Part shown: positions 41,601 through 54,273 of the stretch, one piece after another
Position numbering within the stretch: position 1 is the stretch's first letter
Layout: each line of letters begins with the position of its first letter
NCBI RefSeq assembly: GCF_022201045.2
Contig: NC_068562.1
Coordinates: 5,376,001 to 5,440,000 of the forward strand
Direction of reading: 5' to 3'
Source of the DNA: Citrus sinensis
Lineage: Eukaryota; Streptophyta; Magnoliopsida; Sapindales; Rutaceae
Length of the DNA: 64,000 nucleotides
Notes under the pieces: generated by a model
Seen by the model: the letters and a program-made list of their open reading frames with translations, nothing else
Databases searched by the model: none
Told to the model about the DNA's origin: nothing
Program-made: the position numbers and the translations under genes

Positions 41601-41997
41601 AGCTGAACTGGCACTCAAACAGAGAGAAATGAAGAATTTAACAAATCAATTGGAGGAAAATTTGACAACTTCAGATGCCTTAGTTATTGAACTGAGAAGT
41701 GAAAACCGAAAGTTACTTGAAGATGTCTTGAAGTTATCATCAGAAAGGGAAAACTTGTTGGGTTTTCTGGGAGGGTTGGGTGACAGAGTCTCTAAGTTCT
41801 CTGATGAAGACATGCAACTGATGGAAATGCTGGGAAGGCTAGTGCAGTCCTTGGACAGCAAGTCGGGATTGGTCTTGAAAGGTGATGATCTGTTTGAATC
41901 TGTGAAAGAGAACGTGAATGCTCATCCTTCACCTACCACCATGAAGAAGGTTGATGCCAGTCTGGAGGAAAGATCGCCTTTTAAACAGCTCAATTAG
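38662..41997 (+). CDS. Long coiled-coil protein, like Arabidopsis At4g38062
   Basis: One uninterrupted exon encodes 1111 residues, almost entirely Glu/Lys/Leu-rich coiled coil. The start MERIYEELDEIKAENEKLR and the end ERSPFKQLN match the uncharacterised plant family represented by At4g38062. Three 77-residue repeats lie at about 40129-40821 (EKTASL, IEEQ, MQKEL, KKLGEV, DALD and ANLELA recur). A less coiled stretch LWIWKSIAERLKFEL follows. No kinase, motor or membrane domain is seen. The function is unknown; a structural or tethering role is an inference from the coil only. The ATG is the first after the leader-intron acceptor. Confidence 0.85.
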   Translation: MERIYEELDEIKAENEKLRADCKSKSELCGNLKKAHNEHLLKIQEANLKVEKQARELNEKTEEISEVKQLFEGLKRSLTEKESIIKCLGAANDKLRFDFNEKCRKLEEQNRVLVLALDEANEKNIDQEQKVNVFKAEIEGLKGLLSASQKKCVKAESEAKAPKKLRERDDMLLKLEDENSKFENQLKWKKEQFKHLEEAHEKLKDQFRTCKKEWEHERSTLLDAISSLQTSLDSQTRISGDLQNRLQLCNQALSHEESRRKYLEVQVSEFRTHYDNTFAEYQDAKSQLECLTNQRDKEIAALRHSLGTKETFYKEMEYQATKLERENQELLMSLKELQEAQIQKAGSSSSLAKLRNKLRSVEQMHRDCSANLRAKEAEWSSQMQQMDAEMNGYRSELERKDAALKELKMELEDYHSLTLQLKMQNEEISVMLLVLKAGVSEVQFKLEQLGGKRDISSRESKDHVNLLMKQLEMKSAALAKAQTDIEEEHEKTASLLRRIESFDRIEERSLLMQKELDRYKEALEESSKCQLGLKEQVLLIECDYKKKLGEVYDALDAANLELAEERKKTASLSTAVESVHHIEEQPVLMQKELENYQEMLEKSLRCQRHLEEQAKQIESDSEKKLGEVSNALDIANLELAKEREKTASLSEVVESLDHIEEQRVRMEKELQKNKEKLEEASRYQLCIEEKAKQMESDSKRKLQEATDALGIANSELAEKTSEGHQIEFELWIWKSIAERLKFELEENQELRKELEASLLAQVEVGEVIKQENCGLTHSLEERDSRISKFQQQILSLEQDLKLKALEAASNARMETAMSFEIEKQWFSQITKEKDEILEDLQRQIGWLEEESLRRELESSLLTQICAERSFEHEKESLIQLLEEKNQKIDDLLQLVRSLEERFNSSLNSFSSQLAGKQAEISLAIEAWEKISAAETLAMLEIEEKKLMIVELEDEISNVQQKLELQEKSLSHSKHQAQKIEAELALKQREMKNLTNQLEENLTTSDALVIELRSENRKLLEDVLKLSSERENLLGFLGGLGDRVSKFSDEDMQLMEMLGRLVQSLDSKSGLVLKGDDLFESVKENVNAHPSPTTMKKVDASLEERSPFKQLN

Positions 41998-42897
41998 AAC
42001 TTTCAATTGAGAGGGTAATTAATTACGTGCCTCCAAGCTTGGGCATGCAGGACTGCACTAGCCTGTTTTTAGACACTGGCAATGGTTTGTGGTTTTTTTT
42101 AGTTTGTATATGAAATTTATGCGTTTACAAGCTTGTTTTTAGACAGTGGCAATGTACCACGGATTACGTTGATATTCTGAGCAGCCAGCACTTTTCCGTT
42201 ATGTTGTAATTTGTTTACCTTTTTGACAGTAGTTGCTTTAATACATGCTCTTGGTGTTACGGCTTCAATTTTTCTTGAAGCCTCAGTTATGCTACTCAAT
42301 TTTTTTTCCCTGTTAATTTGGCAACGAGCAAAATTTATCATCTAAGGCTGCCTTGGGATGGATACCTCGCGATATATAGAAAAATGGCTGTCATCGAGCA
42401 AGTATATGAGCCAGTTGACCGATCATTGGCACACAAGTACCAATCTTCGGCTTGAGAGATAAGACAATTAAAAGTCAAATTATAAGTAACCTGAAGCTTG
42501 ATAAAATGTAGGGGAGCACTAAAATCTTAAGACTCTGCTTCTTCAGCGTATAAAGTCTGATCTGTGTAAGATTGTGAAACATCGAGAGAGACTGAAGTCA
42601 TATAGTATTCCCACAGTGCAAAGTAGCGATCAAGTGTTTCCCATGCCAAACTTAAAAATGATTGCTGGAGAATATATTGTTCAACCAAAAATTAAAAAAA
42701 AAAAAAAAAAGACTGCCAAAAGTAAAGTTTCTGTTGCAACAGAATGAATTGAGAAGTTTTTATTGCCATCAGAAATACTCAAAGTTATAGTGTGATAGTA
42801 TGAATGGTGCAGCAATAAAAAATCACACTGTTACAGTATTGAATTTAATGGTATTTCCCAAAAAATAGTATCATAGCCTCCAGACTACAGTTAACAA
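41998..42897. other. Convergent 3' region between the coiled-coil gene and MDP1
   Basis: Holds the 3' UTRs of both neighbours. TGTTTTTAGACACTGGCAATG near 42064 is repeated with one change near 42135. An A-run is near 42690. No gene seen. Confidence 0.5.
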
Positions 42898-44199
<1,302 letters not shown>

Positions 44200-45354
44200 C
44201 TCGCTCCTGTGTCTGCGGCCTGTGTGAGTGCTAAGACGTCGTTTTTCTTGTTCCTTTGGACGCAACAGCTTTATTATTTATTTTTTACCATTTTATTTTT
44301 CAAATTAAAGGCAAACAAAAATGAGACTTTTTCCATTTCCGGAAAACCGGACGGAGAGTTTACTTTTATTATTATTATTATTATTTAAGAAAATGATTTC
44401 GGAAATAATTAAAATAAGCTGATGTGGTACGTTTTCTAACGTGGCAGTCCACGTGGCCTAGTAATCACCACTATTGTAAATGATTTGGAAGTATGTACAT
44501 ATGATTGGCAATTACTTCGCGATACAGGTTATCTTTCTCTCTTTCTCAATGAGCGGCGCCTCCCTAGTCCATACAAAAATTAATAAATAATTTGCCAATA
44601 AAAAAGGGTGGAATTGCAGGAAGCTTCATTGGAATAGAGGCTTGAAATTCTCTGCTCCATCGTCACCCTTTTGATTGCAAGGTAAATCTTATTCATATGA
44701 AATTATTCTATTCAGTTTAGCATTTTTTCCCATTATTCGAAGAAATTTCTATCGTTACATTACTTTTTTTTTATATCTAAATGATTCAATTTTTTTGGGG
44801 GGGAAAAATCTATGTTTACCATTTAAAAATCTATGTTTTGTTTGTTTTAATTTAACATTTTCTTCAGTGAGTCAACTGATGGAAAGTTATAGGCATTTAG
44901 GAGAGTTGCATTTAACTGATGAATTGGAAAATAATGAAAAATTTGATATTGAATTACATTTTTAGGGTTTCACAACAAATAAAGTTAATTTTTTGTCCTT
45001 ATGTGAGGTAAAGGCTATGTTCAAAGTAATTTACTGAGAAAAGATGATTCTCATTCTGAAATGAAACTTGACAAAGTTACTAGTTAATTTTCTTTAAATG
45101 ATTACATACTTTCAATGTCAGCGTCTGTTCCAATTCAGCTTTTTAATAATCAGGAATGATGAATTGAATTTGTCTAGAAAGTTTCAAAGCTAACATTTGT
45201 ATCTGTCCACGATGGATAAATTTTAATTCTTGTGCTCCAGTTTCTGAAGTCGCAAGGTAGTCAAATCCTGTTTGTTCAGTTCAACTGTTAAAGAATAGCA
45301 TTATGATCTTATGCTACTAGTGATACCATCTTACTTATTGGTATCAATCCAGCC
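44200..45354 (+). promoter_or_regulatory. Divergent promoter and MSL leader region
   Basis: The space between MDP1 and MSL start codons. A likely MSL leader exon ends at 44681 (GCAAG|GTAAAT) and is followed by a leader intron; the acceptor before the ATG is not certain. No other gene seen. Confidence 0.4.
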
Positions 45355-48300
45355 ATGGCTTCCGCTGGTTCTTTGCAGTTGTCCCATGACTTGGGACTTT
45401 GCAGGAACCAGGTCTTCAAGAAACAGTTCAAGGTACAAAAATCATATCCTTTGTTTTTTTTTTGGGTTGCATTTGTGTCCTGATTTTTTTATTTATTTTT
45501 TAGAATGTTATGGGAAGAGGGAAATCACATTTACTTAGTGCCACCCTTACATCCCGTGCTTCGGTATGTTTTTCAGTTGCAAATGCCAGAATCAGTGTTT
45601 TTTCATTTAAATTGGGTGGTGTCCTTTAAGTTTTGCAGCAAGTGATTAATAATGGTGGATATGGGATCATTATTTTAAATGCAGACATATGTAGCTTGTA
45701 TGTTTTTTTCGCACTAATCCTTCTGTTATATATCTAGCATTCATTACATTATTGTTTCGCTTAGGGGTCCTTTCTGGTGAGACCTAGGTTACTGATGCTT
45801 TATGACCTCATGGTGAGATGTGATAGCAATTTCCCAGCCAAAAGTTTCAATGATATCCCATCTCTTTGCTTGTATATATTGTCATTCTTACAGAAACAAA
45901 GCTGTTATTTGCCTCATAAAAATATACTTTATAGATGAATAGGGGTTCTGTTAATTGTTCGTATGATCATAGCTAAGAATACTTGTTAACATTATGGTAC
46001 TTTGTTGGATTATATCTTTCTATGCCGTATAGGGGGATTATGATTGTGATTTCATATAGTAAAAAGATAGAACACCTGAGGACTTTTTGTCAGAAGGAAA
46101 TTATATCCTATTAGTCTATACTTGTCATGTTTGTAGTACTTTGTGCAGATATGCTGGAATTTACTCTGTTTCTCTCTTATATTGTTATGGAAATTTTGTT
46201 AACCTTTTGACAAAGCTTGGAAATGTCTTTCTATTTTACAGTTTTGGCCGCAAGATTTTCGAAGTTTTAACCTTTCAGGCAGTCCATACAGTCAGATAAA
46301 TCCTATACCTTACAGAAGCAATAGAATTAGGTGCCATTTTTCTCCTTTACCAGGTCAAGCATGTCAACTTCCAGGCATGAAAGCTGCTTCAATGGCATTT
46401 ACTAAGTAAATTTCTTTCTTTTGTTATGCTTACATAATTGTGCATTGTTGTGCATGCATTTCCACACAGGGCCACATTTTCCTCATTGGACTAATTGTTT
46501 TGTGCAAACATATCATTTGTAATCGTACTGCTCCTTTCATTACTTTTTCTGCAATGCATGGGTTCAATTACATCTACTTGATTGGAAGCACATAACAGGG
46601 GTAAATATAGTGTATTATTGGCATAAAGATTCCCCCCCCCCCCCCCCCCCAAAAAAAAAAAAAAAAGAAAGTGATTGATTTATGTATTGGTAATATGTGA
46701 TTGTGAACATATTAAATAATCGAATCGGACTTGGAGGTAGCAGATTGAAGACTGATGTAGTTGATGTTAAGATGGTTCTTTAAGTTGTGCATTGCACATA
46801 CTTTGGGATATATTTGCAAGTACTGTGCCTAGGCAATTCCATCTATTGAGCAACAGATTCGATGTCTCGTAGTCTTGTGTGGTTTCATCATGGTCGTCAA
46901 TCTGTGAACATGTGTTACAGTCTTCCAGCTAGATCTAGGTCTGCATATTGTAGATTGAAAAATAAATACATAAATAATATTTTTTTTAAAAGAAACAAAT
47001 TGAAAATCAACATCACGTGATATTTTATAAGGAATGACGTTTAAATACGTCCTTATGTTTGTAGAAGTTACAATAATATCACTGATGTGCAATTTGTTAA
47101 TATTAAGTTCATTTTTTTGTGTTCATAAGTGTATGGAACTTGATGGTGTAACTGTTGACATTGTTTATATTTAGTGCTCTATCTTGGCATACATTGTAAA
47201 GATTGATAATTTTGTATCATGCAGGTCATATAATGCTTTACAATGTAGTCCTCAAGCACTTAAATTGGTTCCAGGGATAGCTATTATTGTTTTTGCCACA
47301 TGGGGTCTTGGGCCACTTATGCGTCAGAGCAGGAATCTTCTCCTCAAGGCATGTGCACTTTGTTTAAATTTTCATCCTTGTATCATTTACTCAGTTCCTT
47401 CCTTTTAGACCCTCTGATCTGAGTTAGTTTGACTTGTTCTATAATTATTCGCTCATAACTGTGATATTTTGCAGAAGAGTGATAATAGTTGGAAAAAGAG
47501 CAAAACTCACCATGTCATGACATCTTATATTCAGCCTCTGATGCTCTGGACGGGAGCAATATTAATTTGCAGGTTTGGGTGACATTTTATTTGTGTGCTG
47601 TGGATACTTTATTCTTCTATGTAACATTCTAGTGTCCGATTTTCTTAATTAGAATACTAATAAGATATTTATGTCTTGCAGAGCACTGGATCCTGTAGTT
47701 CTACCTACAGAAGCTGGTGAGGTTGTTAAGCATCGCCTTTTAAACTTTGTTAGATCCTTGTCAACTGTTCTAGCATTTGCCTACTGTTTATCGAGGTGAG
47801 TATGCTTTGTTTTCCCTTCTGATTTTCATGAAATGACTTGATTAGAGTCATTGTGAGTTTACTATAAGAACATTACGGAATAATTAGATAGGTCGCTTGT
47901 GGGGTTTTTGGCTTTAGCAGTATTTTTCTTTGATAAAAAACTTTGTATATTTCAATTTTTATCAAAAAGGTACAAAAGTAGGGATTCCATCTCAATGTCT
48001 CTTGCTCAAAAGTATCTAGATTATCTGCCCTATAGATATCCAACATCCAATTGTAATGCAGAACAGCCCGCCATCTCCAGAGTGAAAGAAGGAAGAAGAA
48101 TTCGGAAATTATCTGGTCACGGACACCTAATGCCAAATAATGAATTCTGTCTCCCAGGGATCTTGTCTCCTCATCTCTAGCATGTCAACTATTCTCATAT
48201 TCCTTTCCTTCCGAATTGCTTCAAAATTTTTCTTACCAAACATCAACCCCAGACGTTGGCCTCTTCTAAGACACCAAAAGCACAAAATTTGTCCGCAAAT

Positions 48301-51300
48301 AAACACAAACACAACTCAGGAACAACTCTCATCTAGCTGCCTCTATTAGCCACACAACTTTAAAGCTGTAGGGCAATGAGTAAAGAAGTGGTCTCAACTC
48401 TCTGCCTCAGCTTTACACAACAAACCACTGGGGTCCTAAATTTCTCTGGGATTCTTCATATCCTAATTTTGTTCTTGTACCATTTCCTTCTGCTTTTTTT
48501 TTTTTTTGGGTTAAAGTAAAATATCTGCTACTGTTTATAAATAAATCTGCTTCATATGACTGATTTCTAAATAGCTAATTAAGAAAAAATTTCATTTTAT
48601 TTTATTGTGGTTGGAGTATTTACTGTTGCTTCATGATCACTAATCATGGCTAATTTTTCTTGTGCAGCCTGATTCAACAAGCACAGAAATTCTTCATGGA
48701 GACTACTGACTCTGGTGATGCAAGAAATGTACAAATCAAGACTTTTTACATAATCTAAATTGATTTAATTACCTTTCTTTTTATGTACATTATTATTTTG
48801 GTGATACTCTTTAGTATTTAAAGCATTCGAGGTCTTTACTTACTAGTTACCTATGTTTCAAGTAACCAACTAACTTAAAAGCTTAAGCTAAGGTGCGAGT
48901 GCCTAACAAAGTATTTAAACTCTAAAACCATTTCAACCTTTCTTCCTCTTTGGACTCTGCAGTTGTCATCACATGTAATGAGTATGGGTGCATCGTCCTT
49001 GAGACCTTTTGTGATTAGATTATATTAGTTCAATCATTCAACACTGTTTATCACAGACAGTAGATCATCTCAACTGTCATAGGCTTTATCCTCATTATGA
49101 TCTTCAGGCCCTGGGACATTTTTACAGCCATCTGTTGTCACTGTTGATATGTTTATCATGTGTAATTTTATTGACTGGTTAATAATAAGATGATGTATCT
49201 ATCTTATGTAATTTCATTGACTGGTTAACAAGTATATGAAACAGAGAGGATGATGTTTCTTTTTTATTTATGTTCTTGGTTAGACAGCTCGAAATGCTTG
49301 GCAATTATTTAAACTGAATTTTTCGTAGCAATGTTTACAAATTTTTTTTTTCCTGCATTTTGGCAGATGGGTTTCCAATTTGCAGGGAAAGCCGTATATT
49401 CTGCTGTCTGGGTTGCATCTGCTTCACTTTTCATGGAGTTGCTTGGTTTCTCTACCCAGAAGTGGCTTACAGCTGGAGGTCTTGGTACAGTATTGCTGAC
49501 TCTTGCTGGTCGCGAGGTAGTTTTTTTTTTTTTTTTTCCATGTAGAGTCATTTTAATTTTAGCTTTTTTGACCTTCAAAGCTTGACATCTGTTTCCATTA
49601 TTTTAGATATTCACAAACTTTCTCTCAAGTGCGATGATTCATGCAACTAGGCCTTTTGTTCTGAATGAATGGATACAAACAAAGATTGAAGGCTATGAAG
49701 TGTCTGGTACCGTTGAGGTTCGTATTTGAGGTTGAATTCCTCATTTACAATTGTTGTGTTGTAAACAGATGTTTCAGGATGTATGTTTTATATGGTTTGG
49801 TATTAATGTGATACATCTGTGCTTCAGTAAAGATAAGCTGTTTTTGTTTTTCTGGGTTCCACGAAGAGTGAATGATAGTTTACTAGGTATGTTCTTTTGA
49901 GGCTCTTGATGTTTTTCTACTTCCTGCAGCATGTGGGCTGGTGGTCACCAACGATTGTAAGGGGTGAAGATCGTGAAGCTGTTCATATTCCAAACCATAA
50001 GTTTACAGTGAATGTTGTGAGAAATCTCAGCCAAAAATCCCATTGGCGTATTAAAACTCACCTAGCTATTAGTCACTTGGATGTTCATAAGATTAATGTA
50101 AGGAGTTATCTAGCTTGTATACACTTTCATGATGCCAAGTGCTTTTTGAGTCATTAAATTGTGCTAGGATACCTGTTTTGTAATAAATTTTTGCGGGCCG
50201 TTTCTCTCCGCAGAGTATTGTTGCTGACATGCGTAAAGTCTTGGCTAAGAATCCTCAAGTGGAGCAGCAGAGATTGCATAGAAGAGTATTTCTGGACAAT
50301 ATCAATCCTGAAAATCAAGCTCTGTTGGTTAGTGTTAAATGTCTTAATCTTGGAAAGTGATAATTCTATTCGCCACAAGCTTTTAATATCTTCCTGTAGT
50401 TCACATCTTTTCTAGATTGCATCCGATAGTTGTTGTGGAGAATAGAAGGTTCTGCTTCTGCACAATCTAATCTTCTACTTTTCATCATCAACATGGATAG
50501 CACATCTCCAAAGCAGCACTAACATATATTTTTAGCTTATTAACGTGTTTAGTTAGAAATTCTCTATAATATTGTGTCCTTATTATTGATTGCTTTATAA
50601 AGACTTATGTGTATTTGTTATATTTATTTGTGGTATTTTACAGATCTTGGTGTCCTGTTTTGTGAAGACCTCACACCATGAAGAGTATCTGTGTGTCAAG
50701 GTAGGCTTTGTCACTTTATTAGTTCTACCTCTTAATTAGAGATGCCCAATGGACCATGCCCATGAGGGTACTAGCACCGGCCCATGTGGGCTGTGCCGGG
50801 CCGTGGGCTGTGCCGGGCAAGAACCCAATGCTTTTTCTTTTCTTTTTTTTATTTAATTGAGTTCGGCTGTTGCCTTTACTATACAAAAAAAAAAAAAGAA
50901 ATTCAAATTTAACAACAATGGGTATTGAACTGCCTCCTACACCTCAACATTTTAATCACTGGCCAAGCAAATTTATGTTTATATAATATATACAAATATT
51001 TAAATCGGGCATTGAAAGTTCAATCATTCAATTTTTAAAAAATATAAATTATAATAAATATAAAAATGAGTCAAATTACAATATTTTCCATTAAATTTTA
51101 TTGGAAGGGAATTCATTGATTTCAAGTATATTAAATCCTAGACATGAAAAATAAAAAAGGAAGGGGTACAAATTCAACTCAATTGAAAATTGACATAGAC
51201 CAAAATATAATTAGATTTAATGTTGTAAATTCAATTACGTTTATTTAAAGAATATATTAGTGTAATTCAATTGAAATTACGTTATGAAATTTGAAGCATG

Positions 51301-53384
51301 CTATTTGTGGGCTTTTCATGTACTGTGCTTTGGCCTGTCTTAAATTTTCCCGTGCTTTCAAGGCCAGCATGCCTGAAATCTAAGTCTGGCCTAGTCTCTG
51401 TGCGTGCTATGACGTACCGTGTGTCTTGTCAAAGTGTGCTCATGCCGTGCCGTGCTGTACGGACGCGTGCTTTGTTGTGGCATGTTGTGCCTTGTCCCGC
51501 CCGTTCGGTTGGCCATCTCTACTCTTAATGACAAATATGGTCAGTCTGACTGTCTGATGGATTCTAGTTTTAAAGGGATATAATTTTGCTAGATAAAAAT
51601 TAAAAATCTGTGATTATTTGCCCAAGTTTCCTGTGGTGTTTGTTTATCTCTAATAAATAGTAGCACATAATTATACAAATGCCTTTCCTAAAAGCACCAT
51701 TGTAGAGTGCGAGAAATTTAATCTGGTTGTGGGTTTTATTTATGTTTTCAAATTTTTGGGTGGTTGGCTGAGGTATTTCAATTGGCAAGCATTGTAACAG
51801 GTGGTTAGTGTTAATGTTTAAAGTACATGATGCTATTGGTTGCAAGAATTTCTTATGGTCTCAAGGGAAGTGCTAATTTGCTTCCAGATTTGGACACATT
51901 CTACTTTTAAGGAGACTTGTTATTGACTGGCATATTCTTCTTGGGTGAGCCAGTAACCTACAGATTAAATGTGAAAGAAAGTTTGTGGATTTATTTATTT
52001 ATTTTGGCTTAAAGTACAATTCAACGGTTCAAGTCTTAGCTTCCTATGAGTTTTATCGGAGACCCTTGTCAATATGCTTCCAGTTTCTTTTGGGAACACT
52101 ATTACACAACTTTTATTGATAAGAAATTTAGGAAACAGGTCATAGGATTTGATATTCTCCATACCAGATCTTTTCTTTTTTCCAGTATATTCAAATGAAG
52201 GCAATCAGAGGTATCCCATTTAGAAATTGTGTATAATTTATGTTTCAAATGACTGATTTGTTTGATTACAAGTTTTCTGTTTAGGTATTGGGGCTGTGAT
52301 TGTCATATCCAAATTATATCTTTTGGTTTCTGAAAGAGCTTTGATAATTTTAGTTGACCATTCCTTGTCAATTTGAGGGCACCATTGCACTTATATTCGA
52401 TCATACCTGATTAGCTCATTATGAAGTTTTTGATTTCTGATGAAACAGGAAGCTATACTGTTGGATCTTCTTAGAGTTATCAGCCATCACAGAGCCCGAC
52501 TAGCCACACCAATCCGCACCGTGCAGAAAATATTTAGTGATGCCGACTTGGAAAATGTTCCATTTGCAGATACAATATACAACCGGGGTGGAGGGGCATC
52601 TAACCGTCCTTTGCTATTGATTGAACCACCTTACAGAATCAATGGAGAAGATAAAACAAAATCTCAAACTCGCCCATCACGCTCAAGTGGAGAGCAAGAT
52701 GGTAAGACCACACCTCGGCTTACACCTGACATGAAAGCAGATTCTAAAGTCAGTGTGTCATCAAAGTCAGACTCAAAGGCAGATGCCAAGATCCCAGAAA
52801 CACCAAATTCTGACACAAGAGAGGACAAGAATGGTGCAGCAGCGCACATGTCTGATCCTAAGGTTGCTGATAAAGTAACGGTTAAATCAACATCAAAATC
52901 TTTCCCCAAGACAAAATCTAAGGTTGCTGAAATTTCAAGTTCTGAACCCAAAGTTTTGGGATCAACTTCTGATAACCCAACCAAAGACAGAAAGGTATCT
53001 GACAGCAAGCAGCCCAAGGTTGTAGGTCAGGGAAACGCAACGCAGAACAGCAAGATTGATAATCCTTCCATTTCCTCATCAGGTGGCTCTGACAAAGCAG
53101 GCGGATTACAGGAATCAAAACAGGAAAGCAACAAGTTGCCTTCAACACAACCACCGGTATCAAGGCCTGCCTTGGAAGAAAATATAGTTCTTGGTGTCGC
53201 GTTGGAGGGCTCAAAGAGAACGCTTCCTATTGAGGAAGGAATGCCTTCCTCTCAACCAGTGGTGAAGGAACTGACTACTGCAAACCGAAATGGGAATGTA
53301 TCTTCAACTGCTGAAAAGGAAAAGAAAGACGGCCAGATTCCATCAACACGCAGTGCAACATCTGGTGTTAGTGAGAGTAATTAG
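45355..53384 (+). CDS. MSL2/3: Plastid mechanosensitive channel of small conductance-like (MSL2/MSL3), 13 exons
   Basis: Exons 45355-45432, 45504-45563, 46242-46405, 47225-47348, 47475-47572, 47682-47795, 48668-48728, 49367-49516, 49607-49717, 49930-50097, 50214-50327, 50644-50700 and 52449-53384 join in phase to 744 residues (Arabidopsis MSL2 about 673). The N-terminus [19 protein letters not shown] looks like the family's plastid transit peptide. Membrane helices follow ([17 protein letters not shown] and others). The MscS pore and beta domain contains [30 protein letters not shown] and [17 protein letters not shown]. The last exon encodes a long, Ser/Lys-rich disordered tail ending near [17 protein letters not shown]2/3 sit in the plastid inner envelope, release osmotic stress and influence plastid size and division. 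The exon 4 donor is AAG|GCATGT, a probable GC-AG intron. The last intron carries a hAT-type element. Confidence 0.93.
46632..46666. repeat. C19-A16 homopolymer junction
   Basis: Nineteen C followed by sixteen A, inside intron 3 of the MSL gene. A similar C16-A19 tract lies at 60626-60660. Confidence 0.95.
48000..48470 (-). pseudogene. Possible LINE C-terminal (zf-RVT-like) remnant in MSL intron 6
   Basis: On the minus strand, shifted and stop-broken frames resemble the end of plant non-LTR reverse transcriptases: a Cys-His pattern (C-x8-DHFFTHCP-x3-L near 48380-48430) and, 150 bp further, [13 protein letters not shown], then [15 protein letters not shown]. Each word is only suggestive, but their order fits. 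It is not intact. Confidence 0.4.
50737..51521. mobile_element. Non-autonomous hAT-type DNA transposon in the last MSL intron
   Basis: The 785-bp element begins TAGAGATGCCCAA and ends as the reverse complement, TTGGCCATCTCTA. It is flanked by a perfect 8-bp duplication CTCTTAAT at 50729-50736 and 51522-51529, the length typical of hAT elements. Subterminal parts are rich in GGGC and GCC words. No transposase frame is present. Confidence 0.9.
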
Positions 53385-54273
53385 GGTAGCTGATGTACTA
53401 TTCTACTTGCACCTGTGAATTGCTAACCTCTGTCCGGAAAATTGAACTGGGGCTCTGGTTTTTGAAGATGTGTCATACATTGTACATGTTCTCACTGTTA
53501 TCTTAGTGATTGGTGCCATCAGATTCTTCTGTCAAGAAATTGCAGAGTACTGGCGAGACAATAGATTACACAATTTTTCAGCTGTTCAACTTGTATCATT
53601 TATCACATTTATAAATGTGTGGCCTTAGGCCACTGACTGCAGTCCTCGTACAGTTAAATGATTTGAGAAATTGCAGAAATACACAGTTTTACACAGCATC
53701 ATACTTATCATTTTTGTTTGTTTCTACAGAAGATCAGAGACTTAGCTTGACAGGATTTAATGGATTACTGTAGTATCCTGACAAAATAGGAATTCACGAG
53801 ATACTACCATCAACACTGTAGTGGTAGCAATTCTTTATTGAGAGGTTCTTCCGTTATGACTTTATAGCAATAGTCAGCTTTCAGTATCTATTCTTATGGC
53901 ATCTTTTTCATCAGAGCATGAGCAGTTTCTGGCAAATTACTTTTGACACAAAAAGGACAGATTGTGTGTTGAGCTTTACAAACAGCGAGAGATGAAAAAA
54001 GACGTGTAATATTGAATGATACATTACAATGTAGGTCTGTTCGGCAAAAGCAACTCAATAACCTCTAAAAGACCCAGAAGATGTTTACGGAACCAAGCCT
54101 GTCCCTGAATTATTTTCCACCTCCAATACACTTCACGAGCAATTACATACAAGATTGTACTAATAATAGGTAAAGTTGCATGACTGCTTATTTATAGTAC
54201 CAATACTGAAAGTCATAAATAAATGTGGAGCCAAATAGGCTCATAAAAAAAGCCACTCATATCCCTCAGCACC
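53385..54273. other. Convergent 3' region between MSL2/3 and the GT106 gene
   Basis: Both 3' UTRs. No gene or repeat recognised. Confidence 0.5.

Noticed and set aside
51298-51528. 76-residue frame in the last MSL intron
   Set aside because: It lies in the subterminal repeats of the hAT-type element; no transposase features.
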